Assembly: GCA_030527795.1 (NCBI GenBank) | Contig: JAUNAB010000001.1 | Coordinates: 62,001 to 126,000 of the forward strand | Direction of reading: 5' to 3' | Origin: Pasteurellaceae bacterium | GTDB lineage: Bacteria; Pseudomonadota; Gammaproteobacteria; Enterobacterales; Pasteurellaceae | DNA length: 64,000 bases | In this document: positions 38,850-48,832 of the stretch, piece after piece | Position numbering within the stretch: the first letter of the stretch is position 1 | How the letters are laid out: each line of letters starts with the position of its first letter | Made by a program: the position numbers and the translations under genes | Notes under the pieces: model-generated | Database searches by the model: none | Told to the model about the DNA's origin: nothing | What the model saw: the letters and a program-made list of their open reading frames with translations, nothing else

Positions 38850-39620
38850 CTAAAGCTTATCTTTTTTGCCGAGTAATTGTCCAATTAACACAAGCAATAA
38901 AGACAGCACAATCATAATGGTAGCGAGTGCGTTGACTTCTGGGGTAACGCCAGTTTTTACTAAAGAGAAAATCTTCAACGGTAGAATTTCATAGCTTACG
39001 CCGCTGACAAAAGAAGAAACAACCACATCATCAAGAGAGATTGTAAAACTCAATAACCAACCAGAAACGATAGCTGGTAAGGCAAGTGGCATAATGATTT
39101 TTCGCAAAATGGTGACTTCACCTGCGCCCAAATCACGAGCAGCTTCTAACATTCGTACATCGAAGCCTTTCAAGCGAGAAAACACGCTAACGACCACATA
39201 AGGCAAACAGAATGTCACGTGGGCTAACAATAATGACCAAAAGCCGAGCGAAATGCTAACCATCGTAAACAACGCAAGCAATGAAACTGCCATAACGATA
39301 TCAGGCGACATCATCACGATAAAAAGCATTCCGCTTACCGCACTTTTACCGTAGAAGCGGTAACGGTATAAGGCAATCGCAGTTAATGTGCCAATAATGG
39401 TCGCTAAGGTTGCGGCAAAGAAGGCGATTACGATGGAATGAATTGCTGCTTCAATTAAGGTATCATTATTGGCAAGTTTTTCATACCACTCAAAACTAAA
39501 GCCTTTCCAGCTCAAACCATAGCGATCTTCATTAAATGAGTTGCCGACAAGGATAACAATCGGGATATACAAAAAAGCGTATATCGCCACCATAAAGAGA
39601 TTTTGTAGTGCGCGTCCCAT
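38850..39620 (-). CDS. potC: Spermidine/putrescine ABC permease PotC
   Basis: 256 residues with six membrane segments and the binding-protein-dependent transport motif EAARDLGAGEVTILRKIIMPLALP (EAA loop, which contacts the ATPase). Its start touches the potB stop, so the genes are coupled. Confidence 0.95.
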   Translation of the reverse strand: MGRALQNLFMVAIYAFLYIPIVILVGNSFNEDRYGLSWKGFSFEWYEKLANNDTLIEAAIHSIVIAFFAATLATIIGTLTAIALYRYRFYGKSAVSGMLFIVMMSPDIVMAVSLLALFTMVSISLGFWSLLLAHVTFCLPYVVVSVFSRLKGFDVRMLEAARDLGAGEVTILRKIIMPLALPAIVSGWLLSFTISLDDVVVSSFVSGVSYEILPLKIFSLVKTGVTPEVNALATIMIVLSLLLVLIGQLLGKKDKL

Positions 39621-40483
39621 TATTCAAGCTCCACTTTTTTGTTTAATAGTTTATTGGCTTTATAGTAACCGAAGATTAAAATCGCCATAAGAATGGTTAA
39701 GCCGATACTAATCGCTGAACCAAATGGCCAGTTACGAGAAATTAAGAATTCACTCTTAATGACACTACCTACTAATAATACTTTCGCACCGCCTAATAAA
39801 TCGGAAACATAGAACATTCCCATCGCAGGTAACAATACGAGTAAGCAACCCGAAATAATTCCTGGCATTGTGAGCGGAATGATCACGCGAATAAAGCGTT
39901 GGAATCCATTTGCACCCAGATCTTTTGCGGCTTCAAGTAAGCGAGAATCAAGTTTTTCGATTGCTGAGTAAAGCGGAAGGATCATAAATGGCAATAGCAA
40001 ATAAACGAAGCCAATAATGACCGCGGTTTCGGTGTTTAAAATACGAATTGGCTCACTAATGATGCCTAATCCCATTAATGCTTCGTTTAAGATACCTTTC
40101 ACACCTAAGAAAACTTTCATTCCATAAATACGGATCAATGAGTTAGTCCAAAATGGCAATACCAATAGGAATAACAAAATGGGGCGATATTTTGGATTGA
40201 TTTTGCTCACAAAAAATGCAAAGGGATAGCCTAAAATTAAACAAATAATGGTGGCAATACCTGACATATATAGCGAGTTCCAAACCACGTGTGCGTAGAG
40301 TGGATCCACTAATTTTGTATAGCTCTCAAAGGTAAAAGGGAGCGCATAAAAGTTGCTACTATCTTTGCTTAAAAAACTTACAATAAAAACTAATAAGTTT
40401 GGTGCAAGAACAAAGAATATCAGCCAAGCGAAAATAATGGCAACTGTCGTATTTTGGAATTTACGCGTTGTCATTTTCATCAT
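39620..40483 (-). CDS. potB: Spermidine/putrescine ABC permease PotB
   Basis: 287 residues, six membrane segments, EAA loop [21 protein letters not shown]. Its start overlaps the potA end by 23 bases. An uptake-signal core inside the gene is read as Thr-Ala-Val. Confidence 0.95.
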   Translation of the reverse strand: MMKMTTRKFQNTTVAIIFAWLIFFVLAPNLLVFIVSFLSKDSSNFYALPFTFESYTKLVDPLYAHVVWNSLYMSGIATIICLILGYPFAFFVSKINPKYRPILLFLLVLPFWTNSLIRIYGMKVFLGVKGILNEALMGLGIISEPIRILNTETAVIIGFVYLLLPFMILPLYSAIEKLDSRLLEAAKDLGANGFQRFIRVIIPLTMPGIISGCLLVLLPAMGMFYVSDLLGGAKVLLVGSVIKSEFLISRNWPFGSAISIGLTILMAILIFGYYKANKLLNKKVELE

Positions 40484-41582
40484 TTAATACCACTTCCCAT
40501 TTTTCAATCCAAGTTATACCAACACGTTGATTTAATGAGTGATCAATATTAGGATCATCTTCATTAAAGAACTCGCTCACTAACACTAATTTTCCATTAT
40601 GTGCTAATTCAACGGTAGATTCTAAGGTCATACCTTTGTAGTTACGTTCACGGATATAACCGATAATCGCTTTAGACGATTCATCTTCATCAAGTTCTTC
40701 TAATAGAATATCTTCAGGACGTAACAAGACATTGAGTTTTTGACCTGCTTTAACTTCGCCTTCAAAGGAAATCGCACAGTCACGACCTTCCACATTAGCA
40801 CGGACGCGTTGTTCGTCTAAACGTTCAATCACGCTAGCTTCAAAAATATTAATTTCACCAATAAATTTCGCCACGAATAAATTCCGTGGTTCTTCATAAA
40901 TTTCACGCGGTGAACCGTCTTGTTCAATATGACCTTTATTTAACAAAATAATGCGGTCAGACATTGTTAAGGCTTCTTCTTGATCGTGGGTAACGAAAAT
41001 AAAAGTAATGCCGAGTTGACGTTGTAAGGCTTTCAATTCATTTTGCATTTGTTTGCGTAATTTGTAATCAAGCGCAGACAGTGATTCGTCTAATAATAAC
41101 ACTTTTGGCTTATTTACAACTGCACGAGCAATGGCGATACGTTGTTGTTGACCGCCTGAAAGCTGTGTTGGCTTCCGATCTGCCATTTGTTCCAATTGAA
41201 CCATACGTAAGGCTTCTAGTACCCGCGGTTTAATTTCCGCTTCAGGTACTTTTTGCATCCGTAAACCGAAAGCCACGTTTTCAAAAATCGTCATATGAGG
41301 GAACAATGCGTAGCTTTGGAACACCGTATTAACGTGTCGCTGTTCTGCTGGTACATTGGTTACATCTTCACCATCAAGAATAATTTGACCGCCGTTAGGT
41401 TCTTCTAACCCTGCGATTAAACGCAATACTGTGGTTTTACCACAGCCAGAAGGGCCTAAAATAGTCAAAAATTCCCCATTGTTAATGGTAAGATTGAAGT
41501 CATCAATGATAGTGTTGCCACTATAAGATTTGTTAAGTGAACGTAGCTCAATAATTGGCTTGGTTTGGATTTGATTTTCCAC
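40461..41582 (-). CDS. potA: Spermidine/putrescine ABC ATPase PotA
   Basis: 373 residues. Walker [10 protein letters not shown], signature [14 protein letters not shown], Walker [13 protein letters not shown] (Glu present) and switch histidine in [10 protein letters not shown]; a C-terminal TOBE domain provides polyamine-dependent control. First gene of potABCD, divergent from pepT. Confidence 0.96.
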   Translation of the reverse strand: MENQIQTKPIIELRSLNKSYSGNTIIDDFNLTINNGEFLTILGPSGCGKTTVLRLIAGLEEPNGGQIILDGEDVTNVPAEQRHVNTVFQSYALFPHMTIFENVAFGLRMQKVPEAEIKPRVLEALRMVQLEQMADRKPTQLSGGQQQRIAIARAVVNKPKVLLLDESLSALDYKLRKQMQNELKALQRQLGITFIFVTHDQEEALTMSDRIILLNKGHIEQDGSPREIYEEPRNLFVAKFIGEINIFEASVIERLDEQRVRANVEGRDCAISFEGEVKAGQKLNVLLRPEDILLEELDEDESSKAIIGYIRERNYKGMTLESTVELAHNGKLVLVSEFFNEDDPNIDHSLNQRVGITWIEKWEVVLNDENDNA

Positions 41583-41870
41583 TAGCTTTGGTTTTCTCCC
41601 TGGTAAAAGAGTAGAAAAAGAACATCTTAATCGTAAAATCGACCGACTAAGACACCTAAAAAATTAAGGCTGTTATAATATAGCTAAACCTCCCTGATGA
41701 AAAGCCATTAATTTCTTTTTTGTAAAAAATTTTTGTCATCATACCAATAAAAAGCAATTTTATTTTGTTCATGAGTTTTACGCACAAGAATTGTGATATA
41801 TCAAGGCAAAGTCAATCTAAAATTGGTATAGTAGAGAAATAATGCTAGATAAATAATAGGGAGAACTTTA

Positions 41871-43097
41871 ATGAACACCAAACACATCTTATTAGAACGT
41901 TTTTTAACTTATACGCGATTTGATACGCAATCTAAGCCCAGTGCCAAAGTATCGCCTAGCTCAAGCGGTCAGTTAAAATTAGCACATTATTTGCAACAAG
42001 AATTACAAGCGTTGGGATTGACGGATATTGAACTCAGTCATCGGGGAATTCTAACTGCCCTTTTTCCGTCAAATTGTGGTAGTACATTAACCATTGGTTT
42101 ACTCGCCCATCTTGATACATCGCCTGAATGCAGTGGCAAAAATGTGCAAGCTGAAGTGATTGAACAATATCGTGGTGGTGACATCGCTCTAGGCGTAGGC
42201 GATGAATTTATTAGTCCTGTGCATTTTCCTTTTTTGCAACAATTAGTCGGTAAGACTTTAATTGTCACTGACGGCACAACCTTACTTGGTGCCGATAATA
42301 AAGCGGGAATTGCCGAGATCTTAACGGCTTTACAATGTTTAAAAGACAGTGGCAAACCCCATTGTAATGTGCGTGTTGCTTTCACACCAGACGAAGAAAT
42401 TGGCTTAGGTATGAACTTTTTCCCAATGGATAAATTCCCGTGCGATTGGGCTTATACGATTGATGGCGGAGAAGTTGGTGAGTTGGAATATGAAAATTTC
42501 AACGCAGCAAGTGCAAAAGTAAAAATTTATGGGCGTAATATTCATACGGGTTCAGCAAAAAATCAGATGATTAATGCTTTGTCATTGGCTTGTGATTATC
42601 ATCAGGGCATACCGAAAGATGATGTGCCAGAGCAGAGCGAAGGCAAACAAGGTTTTTTCCATTTACTTAATTTGCAAGGGAAAGTGGATTATGCGGAAAT
42701 AGATTATTTGATCCGTGATTTTGATCGAGAGCAATTTGAACAGCGTAAAGCCTTTTTGCATCAATGGACTGCGGAATTTAATCGTGAGCATAATTTGAAA
42801 GAACCTGTTGAAATAAGCATTGAAGATAGCTATTACAATATGTACGAACGTGTGCAGCAAGTTCCCCAAGCCATTACCTTGGCAGATCGTGCAATGCGTG
42901 AATGTGGTGTAACACCATTGCATAAAGCCATTCGTGGCGGCACGGACGGTGCGTGGCTCGCACAAAACGGTTTAGCTTGCCCGAATATTTTCACGGGAGG
43001 ATATAATTTCCACAGCAAACACGAACTTATCACTCTTGAAGGTATGCAAAGTGCCGTGCAAGTGATAGTCGCGATGTTACAAATGGCGGTGGAATAA
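41871..43097 (+). CDS. pepT: Peptidase T (tripeptidase)
   Basis: 408 residues. M20B zinc peptidase with metal ligands in LLAHLDTSPE, LGADNKAG, FTPDEEIGLG and the last histidine near GGYNFHSKHE. It removes N-terminal residues from tripeptides in the cytoplasm. It starts after AGGGAGAA, divergent from potA across 288 bases of AT-rich sequence in which I see no clear operator. Confidence 0.96.
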   Translation: MNTKHILLERFLTYTRFDTQSKPSAKVSPSSSGQLKLAHYLQQELQALGLTDIELSHRGILTALFPSNCGSTLTIGLLAHLDTSPECSGKNVQAEVIEQYRGGDIALGVGDEFISPVHFPFLQQLVGKTLIVTDGTTLLGADNKAGIAEILTALQCLKDSGKPHCNVRVAFTPDEEIGLGMNFFPMDKFPCDWAYTIDGGEVGELEYENFNAASAKVKIYGRNIHTGSAKNQMINALSLACDYHQGIPKDDVPEQSEGKQGFFHLLNLQGKVDYAEIDYLIRDFDREQFEQRKAFLHQWTAEFNREHNLKEPVEISIEDSYYNMYERVQQVPQAITLADRAMRECGVTPLHKAIRGGTDGAWLAQNGLACPNIFTGGYNFHSKHELITLEGMQSAVQVIVAMLQMAVE

Positions 43098-43156
43098 AGG
43101 CATATTTATAAGCTGTATTTAGTCTAAAATCAGATTATTTGTGTGAATACGTGATT

Positions 43157-43198
43157 AAAACCGCGGTCAAAAATTTAAACGTTTTTTGACCGCGGTAA
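43157..43198. terminator. Inverted uptake-signal pair between convergent pepT and PTS gene
   Basis: AAAACCGCGGTCAAAAA facing GTTTTTTGACCGCGGTAAA, an intact pair able to terminate both genes. Confidence 0.75.
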
Positions 43199-43211
43199 AT
43201 ATAAAATGGGG

Positions 43212-44708
43212 CTAATCTTCTTTGCCTAAAATTTGATTAACTTCGCTTTTATAAAGCACCGCTTTGGCACCAAAGATAGCTTGAACTCCACCTCCTACTT
43301 CTAATACATCGATCGCACCCAATGATTTTAATAACGCTTTATCAACTAAGTGAGTATCTTTCACTGCTACGCGTAAGCGTGTAATACAAGCATCGACATT
43401 TTCAATATTTTCTGCATCACCTAAGCCTGTAATGATTTTATGTGCATTTTCGGTCAATGAAGTTGTTTGTGTTTCTGCTATTACGCTATTATTTTCCTCT
43501 CCACGTCCAGGTGTTGCGATATTAAATTTTAGAATTAAAAAACGGAATGAGAAATAGTAGAGCATTGCCCAAGGAATACCGACTAAAATAACATAAAGCC
43601 AATGGGTTTTTTCTTCCCCTTGTAAAATACCAAATAATAAGAAATCAATAAAACCACCTGAAAATGTGTTACCAATGTTGATGTTTAATATATCTGCAAT
43701 GTAGAAAGAAACGCCATCTAAAAATGCGTGAAAGACATAGAGAAATGGTGCAACAAATAAGAACATAAATTCAATAGGTTCAGTTATTCCTGTAATAAAT
43801 GAGGTTAATGCTGCCCCTAAAAATAAACCGCCAACTAGTTTACGTTGTTCTTTAGAGGCACAATGGTACATTGCTAAGCAAGATGCAGGTAATCCAAACA
43901 TCATCGTATCAAATCGCCCTGCGAAAAAACGCGTCCCTTCGGTGAATAATCCTTGATGATTAGGATCGGCTAATTGAGCAAAAAAGATTTTCTGGGCACC
44001 AACAATTATTTCACCATTGACGAGTTCAGTTCCACCTAATTCGGTATACCAAAATAAAGGATAAATCATATGATGTAAGCCAACTGCACCGCTTAAACGC
44101 ATTAAAAAGCCGTATAAAAATGTACCTACTGCACCCATAGAAGCAATGGCTTGTCCTATAGACACTAACCAACCTTGAAATGTTGGCCAAATAAGAAAGA
44201 AAATACAACCTACAAAAATAGCGGAAAATGCAGTGATAATCGGAACGAAACGTGAGCCACCAAAAAAGCCTAAGATTTGTGGTAGTTGAATATTATGATA
44301 GCGATTGTGTAATTTGACCGTAATTAATCCCATCACTAATGAACCAATTACACCTGTGTCAATGGATTTGGTTTCAGGTGAAAAAAGTGGGATAAGGGCA
44401 TTAATTGTGCCTGTCATAATGAGATAGCCGACCACCGCAGCAAGTGCTGCTACGCCTTTATCACGTTTAGCTAATCCAATTCCTAACCCAATACAAAGTA
44501 ATAAGGCTAAATTGCCAAACACAACGCTACCTGCCGCAGACATAATCTGGAAAACGCTTTGTAAGGCTGGGGAGTCTAGTAGTGGGTAAGCTTGAATTGT
44601 TGCTTTATTTGATAATGCACCGCCGATCCCTAGTAATAAACCTGCTGCGGGCAAAATAGAGATCGGCAACATAAATGATTTTCCAACTAATTGTAATTGT
44701 TTGAACAT
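43212..44708 (-). CDS. PTS glucose/maltose-type EIICB permease, MalX-like
   Basis: 498 residues. The EIIC membrane domain (about 1-390) has the GITEPIEFMFLFVAP motif conserved in glucose-family permeases; a linker ending in TPGR leads to the EIIB domain, with phospho-cysteine in DACITRLRVAVKD. There is no EIIA domain, so it depends on Crr. Segments such as RYHNIQLPQILGFFGGSRFVPII and the long insert around GGTELVNGE fit MalX better than PtsG. The sugar is therefore uncertain (glucose, maltose or another). A perfect CRP site lies 60 bases upstream. Confidence 0.87.
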   Translation of the reverse strand: MFKQLQLVGKSFMLPISILPAAGLLLGIGGALSNKATIQAYPLLDSPALQSVFQIMSAAGSVVFGNLALLLCIGLGIGLAKRDKGVAALAAVVGYLIMTGTINALIPLFSPETKSIDTGVIGSLVMGLITVKLHNRYHNIQLPQILGFFGGSRFVPIITAFSAIFVGCIFFLIWPTFQGWLVSIGQAIASMGAVGTFLYGFLMRLSGAVGLHHMIYPLFWYTELGGTELVNGEIIVGAQKIFFAQLADPNHQGLFTEGTRFFAGRFDTMMFGLPASCLAMYHCASKEQRKLVGGLFLGAALTSFITGITEPIEFMFLFVAPFLYVFHAFLDGVSFYIADILNINIGNTFSGGFIDFLLFGILQGEEKTHWLYVILVGIPWAMLYYFSFRFLILKFNIATPGRGEENNSVIAETQTTSLTENAHKIITGLGDAENIENVDACITRLRVAVKDTHLVDKALLKSLGAIDVLEVGGGVQAIFGAKAVLYKSEVNQILGKED

Positions 44709-44767
44709 AATTACTCCAAATTATAAAAATTTTTGGCGTAATTTTATCAAGTTTTATCGCTTATAAA

Positions 44768-44783
44768 TGTGAGCGTTATCACA
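44768..44783 (-). promoter_or_regulatory. CRP site upstream of the PTS permease gene
   Basis: TGTGA, six bases, TCACA: both half-sites match the CRP consensus exactly. It is centred about 67 bases before the start codon, as expected for a catabolite-controlled sugar transporter. Confidence 0.75.
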
Positions 44784-44806
44784 AGTTTAATGCTCAATTA
44801 TGATTA

Positions 44807-44834
44807 AAAAAACGGACATAATGTCCGTTTTTAT
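44807..44834 (-). terminator. Terminator of the efeO-efeB-efeU operon
   Basis: Stem of about 10-11 bp around ACGGACAT / ATGTCCGT with A- and T-runs on both sides, directly after the efeU stop. Confidence 0.75.
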
Positions 44835-44835
44835 A

Positions 44836-46521
44836 TTAGTGTTTAAATAATTTTGCAATGACAGGAATTAATGCAAGATAAATTAATTGGGCAATGATAC
44901 CTTCCCAAGTGGCGTAGAAACCTAGCCAAGTGATGTTAGGTAATTGTTCTATAATATGAGTTGGAATGCTATTGGTAAGTTGCAGAGCGTGTATGCTTAC
45001 GCCTAAAATTTTAAAGGCAAGTAAATAAATCAGCCACGTCATCACTTTGAAAAGATGGTGCAATGGTAAGCGTTTTGTTGAGCTATTCATTACGAATGCG
45101 ATAAGCAATAGTGCAATAAACGCTAAAACAATCCCCATAATTAAATCTTTTAATTCAATTAAAGGTAACATACCGACATAAAACAAAATGGTTTCTGCCC
45201 CTTCACGAAACACGGATAAGAAACTTAAACCGAGCATTGACAGCAAGCTCCCAGTGGCAATCGCTTTAGTGACTTGACTATCAACAAACTTTTTCCAACC
45301 TGAAAGAGAAGATTTGCTATGTAGCCAAGCGCCGATAAATAGCATCATCGCCACGGCAACAATCCCGACCGCTCCTTCAATAATCTCACGATTGGTGCCA
45401 GCGGATACCGCAGGGAAAAATTGCTGAAGGGCAACTGCGCCAATAATACTTGTTGCTACACCTAATCCAGCTCCTGCATATACCCAACGTTTTGCCCGCG
45501 GTTGATTTGCCGCTTTTAAGCTGGTGAGCAATGCCATAATGATCAGTAATGCTTCTAATCCTTCACGCAATAAAATAAGCATTGCATCAAACATCGTATA
45601 GCTACCCGTGTCGATTTGGCTTAATTGGTTGAGTAAATTTTGGAAGTTTTGCATTGTCGCATCATCATTACCCTTGGCTAAAATTACGGGTAACTCGCTT
45701 TCAACACGGGTATAAAGATCAGCATCTCGAGTGCTTACTTCACCTTCGAAGATCGGCCATTGCTGAATAAACAAGGTTAAATCAGTTCGCCCTTGATCAA
45801 GTTGATTTTGTGCAAAGCTGTCGTAGGCTTGTTGCAATAATTGAATACCGCTAGCTAGATTTTGCGGTGCATCAGCTGCATTAGATACCTGTGCATCAAG
45901 CACATTTCCCGCTTTGAAATCCCGTAATGCAGCACCTAAATTCGCGGATTGCTTTTCCATTTCCGCATAATTAGGTGGCTCGGACAGCATTGCCACGCGT
46001 AGCAATGTCATTGCGGTTTCAATTTGCCCATAATGCCCAAGGCTTGTTTCACGCACAGGAATTTCGTTAACGGTCCACGTACTGTTAAAACGTTTAAACG
46101 CATTTTGCACAGCATCAAGATCTTGATTTTTAATTGCTTTATCTAATTGCTCAAAAACAGGCATTACACGTTTGGCAAACTGTGAGCGTTGTGCGGCACG
46201 ATCAACGGGATTTTGTTCTTTCTCAAAATCAATTAATGCTTTAGATAACTTTTCCAAATTAGCTAAAGTCGGGGTGTTTTGAGCTTGGCTTAATGCCGAG
46301 CTAACTACTTGCCCCATTGGCGAATTATGTCCTTCAAATTGGGAAAATTGTGCCGAAACCGCGGTCAAAATTGGCGTTGTTTTTTCCGTTTCATTTTTTT
46401 TCACGGTGTCCATGGCATCGGAAAGCTGAATAAATAACGGGCTGACATCAACTTTCGCTTGTGCGTGAAACGCCACGCACAAGCTGAATACTATCGCACA
46501 AATGAATTGACTAAATCGCAT
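44836..46521 (-). CDS. efeU: FTR1-family iron permease with N-terminal periplasmic domain (EfeU-like)
   Basis: About 561 residues from the ATG at 46521, which overlaps the efeB stop and gives a clean signal peptide ending in HAQA; a start 27 bases upstream is also possible. Residues to about 280 form a helical periplasmic domain not present in E. coli EfeU. The C-terminal half is a seven-helix FTR1 permease with the two iron-binding motifs REGLE and REGAE. It probably takes iron handed over by EfeO/EfeB. Last gene of the three-gene unit. Confidence 0.9.
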   Translation of the reverse strand: MRFSQFICAIVFSLCVAFHAQAKVDVSPLFIQLSDAMDTVKKNETEKTTPILTAVSAQFSQFEGHNSPMGQVVSSALSQAQNTPTLANLEKLSKALIDFEKEQNPVDRAAQRSQFAKRVMPVFEQLDKAIKNQDLDAVQNAFKRFNSTWTVNEIPVRETSLGHYGQIETAMTLLRVAMLSEPPNYAEMEKQSANLGAALRDFKAGNVLDAQVSNAADAPQNLASGIQLLQQAYDSFAQNQLDQGRTDLTLFIQQWPIFEGEVSTRDADLYTRVESELPVILAKGNDDATMQNFQNLLNQLSQIDTGSYTMFDAMLILLREGLEALLIIMALLTSLKAANQPRAKRWVYAGAGLGVATSIIGAVALQQFFPAVSAGTNREIIEGAVGIVAVAMMLFIGAWLHSKSSLSGWKKFVDSQVTKAIATGSLLSMLGLSFLSVFREGAETILFYVGMLPLIELKDLIMGIVLAFIALLLIAFVMNSSTKRLPLHHLFKVMTWLIYLLAFKILGVSIHALQLTNSIPTHIIEQLPNITWLGFYATWEGIIAQLIYLALIPVIAKLFKH

Positions 46522-47731
46522 CAAATAACGCTTTGCCAAGATAATCATCTTTATCTTTTACTCCTGCAAAACAAGCGAATAAACCACTACCAATGTGGGT
46601 AATATATTCATTCAATTTATCTTTATTCCCAAACATATTTTGAATTTTGATAAAATTGTCAGGATCTTTTTGGAAGGCAATAAACATTAGTCCTGCATCA
46701 AATTGCCCTGTTTTAGGATCAACACCGCTGGCGTAAGAAAATGAACGGCGTAAAATCGGCACAATGGCTTTTTTGGCTAGGAAAACGTGAGAGTCTTCAG
46801 GCAAAATACTTTCGCCTTTCGCATCTTTCTTTTCAATATCAATGTTATCAAATTCCTTTTTTTCGCCAAATGGTGCACCTGATTGACGATGGCGACCAAA
46901 GGTATTTTCTTGTTCTGAATAGCTCGTGCGATCCCAAGTTTCTAAATGAATTTGAATGCGGCGAGCGACTAAATAAGAACCATTTTTTAACCAATCATTG
47001 CCTTCATACCAAACGGCATCATCAAGTTCTTTGCCTTTTAGATTGCCAGTGCCATCTTTAAAACCCATTAAATTCCGTGGGGTATCGGTATATTCAAAAG
47101 AGTTAAAGCCTGACTGGCTCCATTTCATCGTAATGGTTGAACGGGCGATACGCACCAGATTATGCACCGCGTGAAAAGCAACTTGCGGATCATCCGCACA
47201 AGATTGAATACAAATGTCGCCACCCGTGTACTCAGGGCGAAGCTGATCGCGTGGAAAATGAGGTAATTCCTTGAAATGCTCAGGTTTTAATTTTTCAATT
47301 TTGAGCTTATCAAAGAAACTTGGACTAACACCAAAGGTTAGGGTGAGATGATTTGCATCTAAACTTGCCGCTTCGCCTGTATCGGTCGGCGGTACATAGG
47401 TATTTGAACCATAAGGTTTCACTAGTTTACCTTGGGTTAAATTTGCACTGTACTGCGTCCAAGTTTTAAACATTTCTTTAATCTCGTTGAGATCATCAGT
47501 GTGTAAATCAAGCACCATAAAATAAATATGCTTTTGACCGGGTGTGGTAATACCTTGTTGGTGCGTACCATAAAACGGATAGGCGTGTTGATCTGATTGT
47601 GTAGATTGTTTGGTTGATTTGGTGGTTTTATCTAAACTGGCAAAAGCAGTGCCAACCGTTAGGCTGGCACCAAGAACTGTTGCTTGTTTGATAAAATCAC
47701 GACGATTTCCTGAAACTGCTGAATCGTGCAT
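46511..47731 (-). CDS. efeB: Dyp-type haem peroxidase EfeB
   Basis: 406 residues. A Tat signal (RRDFIKQATVLGASLTVG) shows export in folded form. The Dyp fold is marked by GFKDGTGN with the distal aspartate and by the proximal histidine region near the centre. EfeB oxidises ferrous iron for the permease and can release iron from haem in some hosts. It lies between efeO (15 bases upstream) and efeU. Confidence 0.94.
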   Translation of the reverse strand: MHDSAVSGNRRDFIKQATVLGASLTVGTAFASLDKTTKSTKQSTQSDQHAYPFYGTHQQGITTPGQKHIYFMVLDLHTDDLNEIKEMFKTWTQYSANLTQGKLVKPYGSNTYVPPTDTGEAASLDANHLTLTFGVSPSFFDKLKIEKLKPEHFKELPHFPRDQLRPEYTGGDICIQSCADDPQVAFHAVHNLVRIARSTITMKWSQSGFNSFEYTDTPRNLMGFKDGTGNLKGKELDDAVWYEGNDWLKNGSYLVARRIQIHLETWDRTSYSEQENTFGRHRQSGAPFGEKKEFDNIDIEKKDAKGESILPEDSHVFLAKKAIVPILRRSFSYASGVDPKTGQFDAGLMFIAFQKDPDNFIKIQNMFGNKDKLNEYITHIGSGLFACFAGVKDKDDYLGKALFDAI

Positions 47732-47746
47732 TTTATCTCCTTGTTA

Positions 47747-48559
47747 CTATTTTTCTAATAATACGCCCATTTGCGCAAGTGGTTCACCAAGTTTATTGAC
47801 CGCTTCTGCTAAAGCCTTAATGTCATCTTTGCTTAATTTATTGTAATCAACATAAGCATAACCGTCTTTTGATTGATTACTTTTAGCTAAAAGTGCATTC
47901 ACTGAGGCAAATTGTTTTTTGATTTCTTTGGCTAATTTTGGATTCTTTTTCTCCAGTTTTGGTTCAAATAATTGGAAAATTTTTTCTGCACCTTCAATAT
48001 TGGCTTTAAAATCATATAAATCGGTTTTAGAGAAAATATCTTCTTCGCCCGTAATTTTTGAAGTAGAAACTTCATTTAATAAATCCACCGCACCTGTTAC
48101 CATTAACTGTGGTGTCACATCAACAGTTGGGATTTTTGCACGTAATTCTTTGATATCTTTTAATAATTTATCTGCATCTGCTTCAGTCCCTTTTGTGGTA
48201 TTTTGCTCCCATAAGGTGCGTTCGATTTTGTGGAAACCCGTCCAATCTTTTTCGGTTTTACCGTCTTCGGCTAAGTCGGCAAGGCGAGCATCAATACGCG
48301 GATCTAAATCACCAAAACTTTCAGCAATGGGTTCTGAACGCTCGTAGTACATCCGTGCAATTGGGTAAATTTGTTTGGCTTTTGCCACATCTCCAGCTTT
48401 TAATGCTGCGACAAATTGATCGGTGTGAGTGAGTAATTGGTCAATTTGTTCTACTACAAATTGTTTATAGTCTGATGTTTCTTTAGACAAATCCACAGCT
48501 TGAGTTGCGGTGGCAATGAAAAGACCAGAAATAGCGATAGCTACTGAGGTTAAACGCAT
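47747..48559 (-). CDS. efeO: Periplasmic M75 imelysin-family iron-binding protein EfeO
   Basis: 270 residues. A signal peptide ends near TQAVD. The M75 domain carries the HxxE metal motif in FHKIERTLWEQ. It lacks the cupredoxin domain found in E. coli EfeO, as in the short EfeO/EfeM class. It binds iron in the periplasm for the permease. First gene of efeO-efeB-efeU; the order differs from E. coli efeUOB. Confidence 0.92.
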   Translation of the reverse strand: MRLTSVAIAISGLFIATATQAVDLSKETSDYKQFVVEQIDQLLTHTDQFVAALKAGDVAKAKQIYPIARMYYERSEPIAESFGDLDPRIDARLADLAEDGKTEKDWTGFHKIERTLWEQNTTKGTEADADKLLKDIKELRAKIPTVDVTPQLMVTGAVDLLNEVSTSKITGEEDIFSKTDLYDFKANIEGAEKIFQLFEPKLEKKNPKLAKEIKKQFASVNALLAKSNQSKDGYAYVDYNKLSKDDIKALAEAVNKLGEPLAQMGVLLEK

Positions 48560-48635
48560 CTTAATTGTTCCTTTATTGGTTGATGTAAATACAAATGATA
48601 TTCTTTTTTTATTTCTATTTCAATGAGTTTGTTAA

Positions 48636-48678
48636 AAAAACGCGGACTAAACTCCAATCGTTTTTTGACCGCGGTTTT
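48636..48678. repeat. Degenerate inverted uptake-signal pair upstream of efeO
   Basis: Left arm ACGCGGACTAAAC has lost the core; right arm TTTTTTGACCGCGGTTTTA is intact. It lies between efeO and yfcH. Confidence 0.6.
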
Positions 48679-48779
48679 AGGTGTTAGGTTTAGAAATAAA
48701 CGATCTAAAACTCATAATTGGAATGAAATAATTTGTAGAAAGCGTGTTCGAGCGAGGTTTATTGTTGATTAAATTGATA

Positions 48780-48822
48780 TAACCGCGGACTAAAATTCAA
48801 TCGTTTTTTGACCGCGGTTTTG
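48780..48822. terminator. Inverted uptake-signal pair after yfcH
   Basis: AACCGCGGACTAAAATT facing GTTTTTTGACCGCGGTTTTGG. The left arm shares the CGCGGACTAAA variant with the element 140 bases away, suggesting one was copied from the other. Confidence 0.65.
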
Positions 48823-48832
48823 GCTATTCGTT

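Noticed and set aside
41780..41815. FNR or CRP site before pepT (TTGTGATATATCAAGG)
   Set aside because: Half-site spacing fits neither the FNR (N4) nor the CRP (N6) arrangement.
42038..42385. 115-codon frame antisense to pepT
   Set aside because: Shadow of pepT; no domain and no ribosome site.
48578..48600. Fur box upstream of efeO
   Set aside because: The best alignment to GATAAT-type hexamers matches only about 12 of 18 positions, which is expected by chance in AT-rich DNA, although iron control of this operon is likely.
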